Shown: positions 33,590 to 45,652, counted from the stretch's first letter. The stretch: 64,000 bases of DNA from Physcomitrium patens (GCF_000002425.4 NC_037263.1:6510959-6574958), one strand, 5' to 3'. The notes: a model not told the origin generated them from the letters alone. Numbers and translations: made by a program.

Positions 33590-34978
33590 TTAAAAGCGGC
33601 TCCAATTATTTATCTCTATGCATCAATAATACAATTATCTTATCTATGATCCATTACATTTAATCTCTTTTTACTAATGTAGAACGTCCTTATTTTACTC
33701 TTGATGGTACGTCTAAATTGTTTCTTGATAATAAGTGAGGTTTTATATAGGTTCCTATACTATATCATAGATGGGATAATCTTTTCAAAAGACCTTGTAT
33801 TGAAGTTGCAAACATCCATTACCACGACAAAAGAAATAATGCTCCAAAATGTTGTCTATCTTATACTCTTGTTGGTCATCAATCACAATTAGTAGTGGTG
33901 GTGGTTGATATTGGTCCGAGAAGTGTCTTGGTTCAATATGAAATTCATTGAGCTACAAAATATAGAAGATCAAATGGATCCAAATATATGGCAGAAGCTT
34001 GAGACAATATGCAACACCAAAAATTACTACAAAAATATAGAAAGGTCCAAGCCATTGAGGTGCTAACTTATGAACTTGGATTGATGTAGCAAGTGAAAAG
34101 TTGGTGTTTGAGAGTAATACTTGATCACCCTCTCAAAAGGTCTTATATTACTAATAGTTATCTACATATTACTTTTGTCAATTCTATGTAATAAAGAGAC
34201 AATGCCATACCTCATGCAAGGTTATTGTAAGTTATTGTATGAATTCTTTCATTGTCAAGTTGTTGGTGTCGATACGACAATAAAGATTTATTGGCATAAT
34301 CAGATGTTGATCGATATTAAGGAAAAATGGTGAATAATTGATACTTGCTTGAATATTATCATTATAAGTAAATTCCAATGATATCAAATATTCATTCCAA
34401 TCATTATGGTGAACTGCTACAAATGCTCATAGCATATCTTTGAAGGTCTAATTAGTATTCTTTGTTTGTCCATCTATTTGAAGATGGAAGGCAATAGATA
34501 TGACAAGTTGTATGCCCAAGAGCTTGAACAAGGCTAGCTAAAAATTCCTCATAAAATACTGATTTCAATTTAAGATGATGATACGAGATAATCTATGGTG
34601 ACAAAAGATAATGTCAAAGAAAACTCATGCAAGTGTTTGGACATCAATATCAGAGCACATTACAGTCAAGTAAAGTTGCTTTAAAAGTCGATCTACAAAG
34701 ACAGCAACTATGATGTGATTATGAGGTATTTGCAACAAACACGTAATGAAGTCCATATTCACTTGTACCCAATATATTGTAGGTAGAAGAATTGGTTGCA
34801 ACAACTTAGAAGATATTACATTACGTGCTTTATTACATTGGCATAACTCACAAGAGTATACAAAAGCTCCAACATCACAATCCAAATCTACTTCAAACCA
34901 TATCCTTGAGATCCGTTCTATAGTCTTTTTATAACTTAGATGCCCAAATATTGGAATGTCATGTCTTTCTTGAAGTAT

Positions 34979-35078
34979 NNNNNNNNNNNNNNNNNNNNNN
35001 NNNNNNNNNNNNNNNNNNNNNNNNNNNNNNNNNNNNNNNNNNNNNNNNNNNNNNNNNNNNNNNNNNNNNNNNNNNNNN
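34979..35078. other. assembly gap of 100 N, flanked by a 160-bp duplication
   Basis: Exactly 100 N. The 160 bases before it (34819-34978) are repeated right after it (35079-35238) with about five small differences, whereas the left arm has this sequence once (25823-25982). Removing the N and one copy restores perfect arm symmetry (260 bases). This is an unmerged contig overlap. Confidence 0.95.
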
Positions 35079-36510
35079 CATTACGTGCTTTATTACATTG
35101 GCATACCTCACAAGAGTATACAAAAGCTCAAACATCACAATCCAAATCTACTCAAACCCATATCCTTGAGATCCGTTCTATAGTCTTTTTATACCTTAGA
35201 TGCGCAAATATTGGAATGTCATGTCTTTCTTGAAGTATGTACATCTAGAGTATAGCATTGCCACATACATAAAACTGCTTCTTGAAATAAAGCAAGCCAT
35301 CACTAAGACTATAATCTTAATATTGTATATTACCCACCTTCAATTGGTCACTAATCATCTTAAAATAAACATTGTGATACATAGCTTTCTTTTATGCTGC
35401 TTCTTTGATTAGGTTTAAAATGAAACTACTAATGGTAGAAACTTTTGACTTATCTTTTAATTTGGCCTTTAAGTACAGTCTTTAAAAGAAGTTGTTTAGT
35501 ATAGTATGTTGTCATCTTTGCTTGTATTCAAGCTAAATGTCAAAAAGTTGTAACTATTCTTTTCAAAAATGATGTCATGATTTCATATTTTTGAGATGCA
35601 AATCACATAGCAAAGGCCAATGATCAATTTGAACAACCACAAGTTTTTCCAATAGATAGTGTTGCTACATCTTTATAGCATATATAATTGCTAATTACTC
35701 TTGATTATGTGCAGAGTAATTGCACTCTATCTTTTTGAGTTGGCATGATTCATTACCACAAGTTGAAAGCCCCTATCTAAGTCTTGTTGAAGGACCACTC
35801 TAATAGCAAAGTCAAAAGCATCAACGTTAAGTGTATAGATAAGATTGCAATCATATGGTTGCAATATTGAAGCAGTAATGAGTACTTGCTTTAACTTATC
35901 AAAGGTTCTTTGCTACTTTAGTTTCCATTCAAATGAGGCACCCTTTATTAATAGGCTTGTCAATGAGGTAATAATGTGTATAAATTACCAAATAAAATGG
36001 TGATAATATTTGATAAGACCTAAAAATGAATAGATTTTAGAAGCATTTTTAGGAGTTGGTTAATCTTCCATTACTTTTATGTTATCTTACTCCATGCATA
36101 TATCCTCAGAAGACACTACATGCTCCATAAAAGTGACATCTAACTTCTAAAATTCACGTTATGATTGCTTATTATAATAGCGACTATCTTATAGCTAGTA
36201 TAGCACTTCTTATAGGTATTGCTTATGTTCTTTAGAAGTTTTACTATAGACTAGGATATCATTGATGAAGACAACTACACATTTATCCAAAAAGTCTCAA
36301 AATAATCTTTTCATGTGATTTATGAAGGAGGCTAAAGCATTGGTGAGGCCAAAAGATAAAACAAGCCATTCAAAATGTCCATAGCGCACACAAAATGCCA
36401 TCTTTTCTATATCCTCTTTTGCAATAGATATCTGCCAATAACCACCTCAAAGGTCCACTTTTTCAAAGATGGTTGCACCTCAAAGTTGGTTAAGAAAATC
36501 ATCTCCACAT

Positions 36511-37181
36511 TGTCGTGATGTAATACAACTACATAGTAAAAATATAATCAAAATTAAATTTTTAATTAATATCTAATTATCTTGATTCAATAATAATTCA
36601 AGATATTTAAATATGGCTTTTATAAAAGTCTTTTAATTTATTTTCTTGTCTTAATAGTTAGTAGGTTGAAGGTTGGTTAATAAACTTACCTTCTAGGTTA
36701 TAGAGGTTCTTTTATTGCCTTAGAAAGACCATAAACTAATAAAATCAGGTTAAAAGTCGTAAATAATTAGCATAGTTGATACTAGAATTAAATTGAGGGT
36801 AGGATTGGACTAAAAAATCCCTGGAATAGATTAGATTGATATCTAAAGATCAATTGTTTATGAGATAGGATCGAAATCAGACCTCCAACCACTAAAATAA
36901 TTTCCTAGGATAAAATAGGATTTCATTCAAAAATAAATAATTAGGATTAATTAAAAATTACCTAATTATAAAAGTAATAAGGCAATTGGAGTTTATGTAT
37001 GATTAAAATTACTAAGAAGAGTATTTTTGAGTGCTATGTATTAGATTTAAGAATTTTTTAATTAAAATTAAAATTACATTTTTCTTATAAGGATGAATCA
37101 TATTAAGATTCTTGGATACTTGTAAAATACAAATTCACCTTCTACTACTAGTTGCCCAGTGCATTTTTAAATAGGACGACA
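36511..37181 (+). repeat. solo LTR M (right arm)
   Basis: Mirror of 23880-24550, with TGTCGT at 36511 and ACGACA at 37181. Confidence 0.6.
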
Positions 37182-37389
37182 CATAATATGACACTATGGA
37201 AGTAGATGTGCATTTTTGATTATCTGCTTATTGAGGCCTCAATAACCAATAGAAAGCCAAAAACTATCATCATTTTTGGATGCAAAGAGTACATGTGCTC
37301 TCCATAGCAAGTTGCTTTCTTAAATAAGGCCCTTGTCTAAGAGTTCCTTTAATGTCTTTTGTAGCTCTTCAAGTTCATTTGATGCTAGG

Positions 37390-38062
37390 TATCATGGTTG
37401 TATATAGGTATTATAATAAATACCTTTATAATTAGGAAGAAAAAAGTAAAAATAAATAAAAGTAGATTAATTTCATAATACCTTCTATAAAAACTTCCTA
37501 GAAGCTTTATAGATACTACTTTGACTTAATATGTATTTGTAGTTCATTCATAGGTTAGAACCTTGGTCAACAACTTAAGCATTTATTAGTAGCTTATAGA
37601 ACAAGCCAATTATGTGGCATATATAAAAAAAACTTGCCGTGTAAGTTAAGATATGTATCTTACAAAGTGAGCACGTTTTGGAGGTCATATAGGTCATCAC
37701 CACATAGTTTCTAGTTAAGAGTATATATGGAGGTAAGAATAAAGCCTTCTTTATTCTTATCAATGCTTTTTTAGTTCTTATTCTTGTTTGAAGACTTTTT
37801 AGTCTTTTTGTTTTTAGCAATAGCCACTTTAGTCGAATATTATATCATCTTTGAGTGACTTTCTTATTCTTTTAATGATACAAGAGTATATTGAGGATTT
37901 TCTTTCTTTAAGATTTATGTCTTTGAAACTTTCATAAGAGTGGTATCTTATTATTTTTATCTTATTTTAGAAGTGAGTAGATTATAACACTTCTATTATT
38001 ATATTTTGAAGGTTGTAGACTAGCTACTTTTAACTATAAAAAAAAAATCTTATTTTTTAACA
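37390..38062 (+). repeat. H 5' LTR
   Basis: A 673-bp LTR beginning TATCATGG (for TGTCATGG) and ending TTTTTTAACA. It joins F at the same base as the G2 LTR does in the left arm. Inside the arm (to about 37730) it is almost identical to G2; beyond that it differs by roughly 10-15%. Confidence 0.75.
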
Positions 38063-38178
38063 CTAATCTTTTCCTTAAACAGAGTGGATTATCCTTCTTT
38101 GTAAAAATTTTAATTTGATATTAGAGGTTGTGGATAATTTTCTTCTAATTCAACTTTTTGAATTTGTTTGAATTGTCT

Positions 38179-39180
38179 ATGGAAGAAATGATTATGGATG
38201 CTACTCTTAGCAGAAGTGAGAATAGAATTGCAACTATTGAAGATCTAATGAGCTTTTCAATACTTTAAGAATAGAAATCTTACATATTTTCAACATGAAT
38301 CATGGAGATACTATACCTATGTCTATCGAAGAAGTTTAGAGTCTATAGCAAGAAGTTATATAATTAAAGAAAGCAAATAGATTGACTTCAAAACCAAATC
38401 CAAGAAATTTTCTTTTTATAAGTATGATAGAAACAAAAATTAGTATGCTTGAAAAATTTGATGGAATAAGATCAAAATTTTAAAGATTTCTACAATAAAT
38501 CCAATTCTATTTAAGATTTCATCCCTTCCAATATCTCAATGGATTTATTGAATTTGGATTCATAGGCACACTTCTATTAGAAAGTGCTCTCTCTTGATTT
38601 GCACCTTCTATAAAAAAGGATATATGACTCCATTATGATTTGTTTTTATTCTTAGAAGTAATTACAGCCACATTTGGAAAAAATGATAAAAAAAGAGTAA
38701 GAAAGACCAAGCTATTATCTTTACTACAAAGATTGCAATTAATTATTATTTATGTTTCTAAATTCTAAAATCCCATTTGTGACATGGACTAGAATGACAA
38801 AACCTTTTTCAATTAATTTTGATATGGATTGAAAAATAATATCAAAGTTTCTTAACAATGCCAAAAATAAAATCTTTGAAATAATTTATTGCTCAAACCA
38901 TTGCAAGAAATATCCAATTATTTGAAGGACGTCAAAAACAAAGATTTGGCTACAGAAGATCAAATCAAATAATCATGGCAACTTTCAAGTTTTTAAAAAC
39001 TTATTCATTGTAGCCAAAACTAGTACAAATTGATATGGTACATTTTGAATTCTTTACAGAGGAGGAAAAGACTTGACGACATCAAGAAGGATTATGCTTA
39101 TATGTGGAGAAGCTAAATACACTGTTCAACATTGTCTAAAAAACAACGCAATCACAAAATGAAAAGTATGAGTAGAAATA
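38179..39180 (+). pseudogene. H gag (decayed)
   Basis: ATG at 38179 gives MEEMIMDATLSRSENRIATIE, homologous to the G2 gag start (11447). The capsid block appears near 38790-38860 (D-M-D-x-N-D-K-T-F then F-x-Y-G-L-K-N-N). A degraded knuckle lies near 39110-39150. The protease is missing: after the knuckle the sequence passes within 20 bases to the protease-RT linker. Confidence 0.65.
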
Positions 39181-40572
39181 CATAAATCTATTATATCCAA
39201 AATCCTTATTGATAGGTGTGAGAGCTTTTATACATGCCACAAAAGAAGTGTTATCTTTTGCTTTATATGCCACACTCATATCTAATGGTGAAAAGACATC
39301 AAGTGATATTCCTAGCCAATATCAAGATTTTTAGGATGTTTTTTAAAAGAATGTTGATATTCTTTCAATGCATTGTCTTTATGATTGTTCCATCAATTTT
39401 CATGAAAGAGCTCAACTACCATTTGGACCAATCTATAGTCTATCACAAAACAAGTTGGTTGCACTCAAGAAGTACATTGATGAAAATTTGGTTAAGAATT
39501 TCATATATCATTCTAAATCTCTTTTTGGAGCTTTTATCTTATTTGTAAAGAAAAAATGTGGATTTCTAAAGATGTGTGTCGACTATTGATGATTCAACAA
39601 GATCACCATCAAGAATAGGTATCTTCTATCTTTGATTTTAAGACTTTTTGATCAATTAAATCAAACTTAGATCTATATAAAAATAGATCTATAAGGAACA
39701 TATAATCTAGTACGCATTAAAAAAATAGATGAATAGAAAACTACATTTTGAACTAGATATGGGCATTTCAAATATAATGTCATGCCTTTTGGATTTATGA
39801 ATGCACAAACTTCTTTTCAATATCTAATGAATGATGTCTATCATGAGTTTTTTCATGATTTTATCGTCTATTATTTAGACAATATCTTAATATATTCTAA
39901 AAATGCATAAAAATATGAAATTCATGTTTGTTATGTATTACAAAAACTTAAAAATGTAAGATTATACACTAATTTAGAAAAGTGTGTATTTTGCACTACT
40001 CAAATTGACTTTTGAAGATATATTATTTCCATTAAAGGGCTAATAATGAATTTGAAGAACGACCAGATTATCATCGATTGCAAGATTTCAAGAATAATAA
40101 AAGACATGCAATGCTTTTTGACCTTTGTCAATTACTATCAAAACTTCATCAAGAATTTTTCTCAAGTTGTAGCTCCACGTACATGTTTGACTTCTAAAAA
40201 CAAACTTAAGTGGAATAAATGAGCCAAAGCATTGTTTGATGTATTAAAAAAATATTTTATTTTCACTAATCTTATATTGTGTTGACTTCTCTAAGGAATT
40301 TTTTATGGAAATAAATGCATTAGACTTTGCCTTACTTATAGTATTATCACAAATGGAAGCAAATAAAAAATTCCATCTAATAGCTTTCTATTCCAAAAAA
40401 ATTTCAGCAATCGAGATTAATCATGAGATCCACAACAAAGGGCTCTTTGCAATCATGGATTCATTTTAAGAATAGTGTCATTATTTAGAAGGCACATCGA
40501 GTCGAATCACCATGTATACAGATCACAAGAACCTCAAGTATTTCATGTCAACATGTATTTTAAATTGGTTTT
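39181..40572 (+). pseudogene. H linker, reverse transcriptase and partial RNase H
   Basis: RT fingers at 39420-39590 (FGPIYSLSQNKLVALKKYID, then F-V-K-K-K) and the palm with R-Y-G-H-F near 39760. The active site at 39872-39883 reads Y-L-D-N where Y-L-D-D is required. RNase H follows (Y-T-D-H-K-N-L-K-Y-F near 40515) and breaks off at about 40572, where the C2 LTR begins. No continuation of H was found beyond it. Stops are common. Confidence 0.7.
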
Positions 40573-41842
40573 GGGCAATTTGGAATCTTTATGACTTTGT
40601 AAGAACTTTACAAAGTCGAGATTGTTTTTGGATGATTTGGGGTTTGTGAAATAAAATAGGATTGATGTTTCTAGTGATTTCAAGAGTTTTGTAACACATC
40701 TATGAATGAAATTTTATACGTTAATCGTTATACATGTGCTTAATATGTGTTGTAAATCTTAGCTCGATCTAATAGTTGAATTGAGGATTATTGAGGTTTA
40801 AGTGAGTCAAGGTCTCAGAAAGTAGAATTTTAGGTCTAATAAGGATTTTCAAGATTTCTTGCAATCTATTAGTTGGATTGGAGTGAAATTTGTATGAGAG
40901 GATATTAGACTTACTTTTTATGTGTACAAGAATTTTGAGTTCAATCGAACAATAAAAAAGAGAGATATTGGCTCAGGGAGATTGGCATCAAGGTTGGAGA
41001 AGGAGGCCGACCTATACCCGAGCACATTTTTGAGGTTATCATCTATTTAGTAATTTTGATCATTTTCAAAAAATTTGTGCTTGTTTTCAACTTATATTTT
41101 AAAAAATGTGTAAAATTTGAGTTAAGATCAATGGTTCATTCATTAGTTATTAAGGTTTAAATATGTTGTAGAAATTACTAGGATTTAGTTAAGATTTGAT
41201 TTAGGATTAGGATTTGGTTAGGATTTGATTAGGGTTTGATTTAGAATTTAGGATTTTCTTTAGGATTTAAGATTAGGGTTAGGATTTGGTTAGGATTTGA
41301 TATAGAGTTAGGATTTAGAATTTGGTTAGGTTTGATTTAGGATAAGGATTTAGTTTAGGATTTAGGATTGGATTAGGATTTGGTAAGGGTTTGATTTAGG
41401 ATTTAGGATTAGGGTTAGGATTTAGTTAAGATTTGATATAGAATCAGGGTTTAGGATTTGATTAGGATTTGATTAGGATTTGATTTAGAATTAGGTTTTA
41501 GAATTTGATTAGGATTTGATTTAGGATTTAAGATTTAATTAGGGTTTGATTTAGGAATTAGGATTTTATTTGAGTTTATTTAGGATATAAGATTTACTTA
41601 GTTTTTGGCCTAAAGTTTGAATGAAGTAAGATTTTAACTAGGATTAAATTAAGATTGAATTGAGATGTATTTGAGATATGATTGTAATCATTTTAATATT
41701 TCTTTAAGATTTCTTATTGTTTCTTTGGAATTTCTTTCAAGTTTCTTTGAATTTAATTAAAGCTTATTTAGCATTGTTAGTGTTCTATTAGAATTAGGAA
41801 TTTTTGGTTGTAATTTCTATTCTACCTTCCACAGCCAGGTGT
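40573..41842 (+). repeat. C2 LTR, main part
   Basis: Aligns inverted with 13543-14947 of C1. The outer 420 bases of C1 (14948-15366) are missing here. It ends at CAGCCAGGTGT, where element A is inserted, and resumes at 54613. It contains the telomere-like array. Confidence 0.7.
41188..41600. repeat. degenerate telomere-like tandem array inside C2
   Basis: Irregular TTTAGGATT, TTAGGGTT and TTTGATTTAGG units over about 410 bases, the inverse of the array in C1 but shorter and differently arranged. Confidence 0.75.
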
Positions 41843-42232
41843 TGTCAAGGAGAAGAACTCGATGAAAAAGTAATTTAGCCAAGTGAGCCTTCACTCAAAG
41901 AAAGGCAAAAAAAATATAAATAAATAAGTATGTATATTAAAAGAGAAACTAGAATGGCTATTGCTAAAAGAAAAAAAATTAAAGACCCTTGAAACTAGAC
42001 TTGAAGCAAGAAAGGAGTTGACAAGAGTGAAGAAGGCTTCATTCTTGTCTCTATATATACTATCTAACTAAGGGCTACGTGGTGATGTTCTATAGAACCT
42101 CCAATATATGTTGACTTTGTAGGACACATGCCTTGACTTGCAAGGCAAGTTTTTCTACGTGTGGGCCACATCGTTATCTTGCTCTTCAAGCTAACAATAT
42201 GTGTGGTACATGGCCAACTTGTTGACCACGTT
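41843..42232 (-). repeat. A 3' LTR, outer part
   Basis: Starts TGTCAAGG at 41843 and matches 54051-54440. It is cut by element B at ACGTT (42228-42232). Confidence 0.85.
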
Positions 42233-42236
42233 GTTG

Positions 42237-43461
42237 TGTTGTAACACGAGTATACCGTGAAAATATAAAGAAAAAGGACTTTTATTAATGTTCAGTTATC
42301 TCGAATATTGGGAGCAACGACCAACTCCAGTGCAAATACTGAGTGGCCAGGTTTAGTCACCCCGTTACAGTCAGATGGGGCATACTGAAATGCTCCGTTC
42401 GATTCCAATAACGGGAGTCACCAAGAAGGAAAAGGACCAATTCACGCGATGGGTGAGCTTGGTTGGAAGAGCCAATTGGATCTAATTTCGAGAATCCAAT
42501 CCGGGTCCTCTTACCCAATATGAGACTTGAATTGGTTGGGCAACCCAATGCAGTCTAAGTACGAGAAAATCCAGGTCTTATTACGGGCCTCACCTAGTCT
42601 GGTTCAAAGAGCCAATTAGATCCAATTTCAAGACATCCAATCTGGATCCTCTTACCCAATATGAGACCTGAATTGGTCGGGCGACTCAATGTGGATCCGA
42701 GTACGGGGTTTCGATTTTGTTTCAGCGTGCCCTGTTCTTTGTGCCATTTCAGGGAACGTTGTTTGCGATAAATGGATCTCTTAAAGGTAAAAACGGAGGA
42801 GAAAGCCTTGATGACGAGAGCCAATTCCGGATCTAAGACGGAAGATTGAAGAAATTCAGAGGATAAGATTAGGGGAATAGTTTTAAAGGGGGGGAAGTTT
42901 TTGAAGAGGATTAGAGAGAGAGAGGAGCTTCATGCTTCGGGTCGGGGAAAAAAAGAGATAGAATTTGGATTTTTCTTCTTCGTAGAGTTTTGGGACGACT
43001 GAGGCAATCGCTGCTGAAGTCAGTATTGTAGTGGTGAATCGGGATTTTTAATGAAGTGAGTTTGAATACTCTTGACTATTTTGTGAAATCGAATTACGTC
43101 TGTGATTGAAGGATTGAAAGAGTGTCTATAGGATTGAGTATGCAGAGTGAATGAAAATTATTGAGTTAATCTAACAAGACAGTCAGTGGATACAAGATCG
43201 TAAGTACAAATCGATATTGAAGATTATCAGTTTGGATTGTTCGGGATTCTTTGTAACATCTAGAGACCTACGGATTGGGACAAAAAAGACTTCGACAAGC
43301 AGTCGAAGAGCATCCGTATAGATTTACGGTACATTTTTGCAGTCGTTTATATTCCGATAGTCAAAAACTGATAGACTGCTTGACTATCGGTGAATCTCCA
43401 TACTACCTTCTACAGCCATACGCCCAGCGCGTTCTCGAGCAGGAAAGCACGTAATACGACA
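42237..43461 (+). repeat. B copy 1, 5' LTR
   Basis: A 1225-bp LTR, highly similar to 61392-62648. It contains an internal direct duplication of about 105 bases (near 42458-42562 and 42602-42704) built on a shared AGAGCCAATT...ACCCAATATGAGAC segment. Minus-strand frames inside it are not genes. Its last 185 bases recur at 48421-48605. Confidence 0.85.
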
Positions 43462-43466
43462 TAAAG

Positions 43467-43486
43467 TGGTAAACCCGACATGAAAG
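43467..43486 (+). promoter_or_regulatory. candidate primer-binding site of B
   Basis: TGGTAAACCCGACATGAAAG starts five bases after the 5' LTR; copy 2 has TGGTGAACCCGACGTGAAAG (62654-62673). The leading TGG fits pairing with a tRNA CCA end. The rest is unlike the initiator-Met site TGGTATCAGAGC, and I cannot assign the tRNA. Confidence 0.5.
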
Positions 43487-43532
43487 CTTGAGGTAGAAGG
43501 TATTGGATTTTGGTTGATTTTATCTTTATTTT

Positions 43533-44398
43533 ATGGAAAACGAAAATAAAAATTTTGAAGGATTTTTGGGAGGAGTTTCTGGTAGGGAGTCTTCTAAAGG
43601 ACAAGGTATGCACATGGATCCATCTATTGCTAGTTTGTTTCAAGCCTTCTCATTGTCAATGCAGCAATAGCAAAGCAATGATCGAAAGGAAGCTTTGGCA
43701 ACCAAAGCATTGCAAGCAGTGGTCAATAAAATTGATCAATTTGATGGGAGGAATATTTCAAGGTATTTAAGATGTTATGTTCGTGAAATGGAATTAAATC
43801 GGATTTCTGAGAAGAAAATGGTTGCACTATTTGGACTTGCCACGATACCGGAGATAAGAAACCACATTACATCGATTACGGATCGTTATGGGAATTCATG
43901 GGAGGATTTTTCACATGCATTGAAAGACGAATATTTCTTGGAAGATGTTGATCGCGTTACTAAGAAGCTGTTCTGGGATGGATTGAACGGCCCAATAAGA
44001 ATTTGCAAGCAACAGAGCTACTAAGGGAATTTGAGAGGCAGTACTCTCAATTGTCGAAGGTAGAAAAATTGACATTGGAGGCGAATAAAGTTGATCTATT
44101 TCTTCAAGCTGCTGATGGAGAATTGCAAGAGAAATTAGAACCCCTTCTTAAAGACAAAGAAGAAGATGAAGGATTGACAACGAAGTAGAAGAACGTTGAA
44201 GATGCGGTGGGGTTGCTTACAAAAAAAGAAAGGAGGAAGGATAGGAGCAATATTCCGAAAACAATACAAGCACCCAAAGCTCCAGTACGTACAACACCAC
44301 CAACAATGCCTACAGTTCAACCTTCAACGTTCTTATCAAAGAAAGCAGATATCGGGATAGAAGAAATTATACGAGGAATGCGAGATCTTTAAATCAAA
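43533..44398 (+). pseudogene. B copy 1, gag (capsid part)
   Basis: ATG at 43533 opens MENENKNFEGFLGGVSGRES. The frame meets TAG at about 43668, resumes as A-T-K-A-L-Q-A-V-V-N-K-I (43695-43990), shifts frame near 43980 and continues W-I-E-R-P-N-K-N-L-Q-A-T-E-L-L-R-E-F (to 44188), with further stops at 44186 (TAG) and 44390 (TAA). All these lesions are present at the same bases in copy 2. The capsid-like core holds F-D-G-R-N-I-S-R-Y-L and W-E-D-F-S-H-A-L-K-D-E-Y. Confidence 0.7.
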
Positions 44399-45652
44399 TT
44401 GGCAAGACTTGAAGAAAATACTTCTATAAACAATTCGAAGAATGTTTCAAAACAAGGATATGTACAAAGATGCATTTGGTGTGATGATGCTTCACACACT
44501 AGAAAAGATTGCAATGAATTTAATAATATGATACGGCAGGGAATTATTTGCTGGAAAGATGGGAAGATAGCATTGAAAAATAGAGAGGATCTTCTTCAAA
44601 CCAATTTTGGCAAGGGAGGAATGAGAGCATTGGTTCAAGATTACCTAAAAGAGCATGAAACAACAGCACGAGAAAGTGCAAGTTATGGTGCTAGAGTAGA
44701 TGATGAAATTGGTGGAAGTACGGAAACTAGTGAGTTTTGGGCTTCTGCCGTTTCTACAATGCAAGAAGGGAAATTACCTCGAGAAGCGTTATTAAAAACT
44801 GCAGCTACAATACGAGGTAGAACAGGTTGGGAGGATCCTGTTGAGTCTCTTTCAATTCATGCATATATTGCTAAGAGCCAACATGAAGCTTTGATGGAAG
44901 AAAAGAGACGAGGAAATTTTGATGATACTAGAGAAGGAAATTCTTCTAAGAGGCAAACTCGAGGAGACAAGGCTCGGGAGGCAGCTTCACAAGAATTATC
45001 TGTAAAAGATACCTCAGCATCATTGGGAGAAAAAACAACGGAGACAAAAAATAAGGGCAAATCAATTGCTTATAAGCTACTTTCTGACATTGAAGCGTCA
45101 ACAAATTTGAAAGAGATGCTAGAAGAACGTATATCAAACGCTAAGGTGGAATTCACATTGAAAGAAGTCTTGGAAATTGCAAAGAAGGAGTTTCATGATG
45201 TCATCATTGACAGCATTAAGCGAAAGAGGCAATTGATGGGCAAAACTGGAATGAGTCATGCTATTGATGCAAGAATATGTGGAGTTGAAGAAGAGGTTGA
45301 TATTGGTTACAAGCAACCAACAAATGAGAAGAATGGGTATAATCAACGAGTACGTTATGAAGGTTCTAGTGACAAGAAAAGGGAAACTTTGAGCCATTAT
45401 ACTCGGAAACATTGGACAAGGACAATTACTGAGGTATTGGTGAAAGTAGGAGATATAGAAGAACCAATAGTTGCTTTAATCGACCATGGTTCTGAAATAA
45501 ATCTCATGTCTAAAGATCTTTATAAGAAGCAAAAATGGCCAATTGATATGGAACATGGATGGGCAATTCGAGCAGCTAATAACACATGGGCCGAATTATA
45601 TGGAGCTTGTCCAAATGTCAAAATTCGGATTGGGGATGTTGCGACGGAGTAA
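44399..45652 (+). pseudogene. B copy 1, zinc knuckle to protease (417-codon open frame)
   Basis: The longest open frame of the window. Zinc knuckle C-x2-C-x4-H-x4-C at 44471-44512 (CIWCDDASHTRKDC). A long charged linker follows, then a retropepsin domain from about 45400 with V-A-L-I-D-H-G-S-E-I-N-L-M-S (catalytic D at 45482-45484; the usual D-S/T-G is D-H-G). The frame ends at a TAA (45650) where the protease evidently continues (H-F-F-V-Q-D then YPLILGQPYITATRMET at 45686). The first ATG-like start is not meaningful, since the frame continues gag across the stop at 44390. Confidence 0.75.

Larger units (their letters stand above)
33688..37389 (-). pseudogene. F pol, right-arm copy
   Basis: Minus-strand chromodomain (33688-33941), integrase (34201-35460, interrupted by the gap), RNase H and RT (35461-36510), and the N-terminal RT piece (37182-37389), with solo LTR M between the last two. 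It carries the same stops as the left arm, including F-I-N-D at 36258-36269. Confidence 0.75.
30559..37745 (-). repeat. palindrome, right arm
   Basis: Inverse of 23316-30242. It contains, from the centre outward: host exon region (30700-31240), AT-rich DNA with mirror microsatellites (31706-31732, 32532-32591), LTR fragment (32722-33140), F terminal region with HSE cluster (33144-33661), F chromodomain, integrase, the N gap, RNase H and RT (33688-37389), solo LTR M copy (36511-37181) and the first half of the H LTR. The outward limit of near-identity is about 37730. Confidence 0.9.

Noticed and set aside
34940..35233. Open frames crossing the N gap (34940-35233 and 34951-35169)
   Set aside because: They are made of unknown residues and of the two sides of a contig overlap, so they are not real reading frames.
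23316..37745. Palindrome as a simple missed-adapter (hairpin read) artefact
   Set aside because: Not accepted as the main view because of the 316-base single-copy spacer, the sequence differences at the outer edge, and the different flanking elements with their own nested insertions. It remains possible, since one arm holds a contig join.
45134..45412. Minus-strand frames opposite the long B frame (44857-45412)
   Set aside because: Shadow frames opposite a strong gag-pol frame with recognisable domains.
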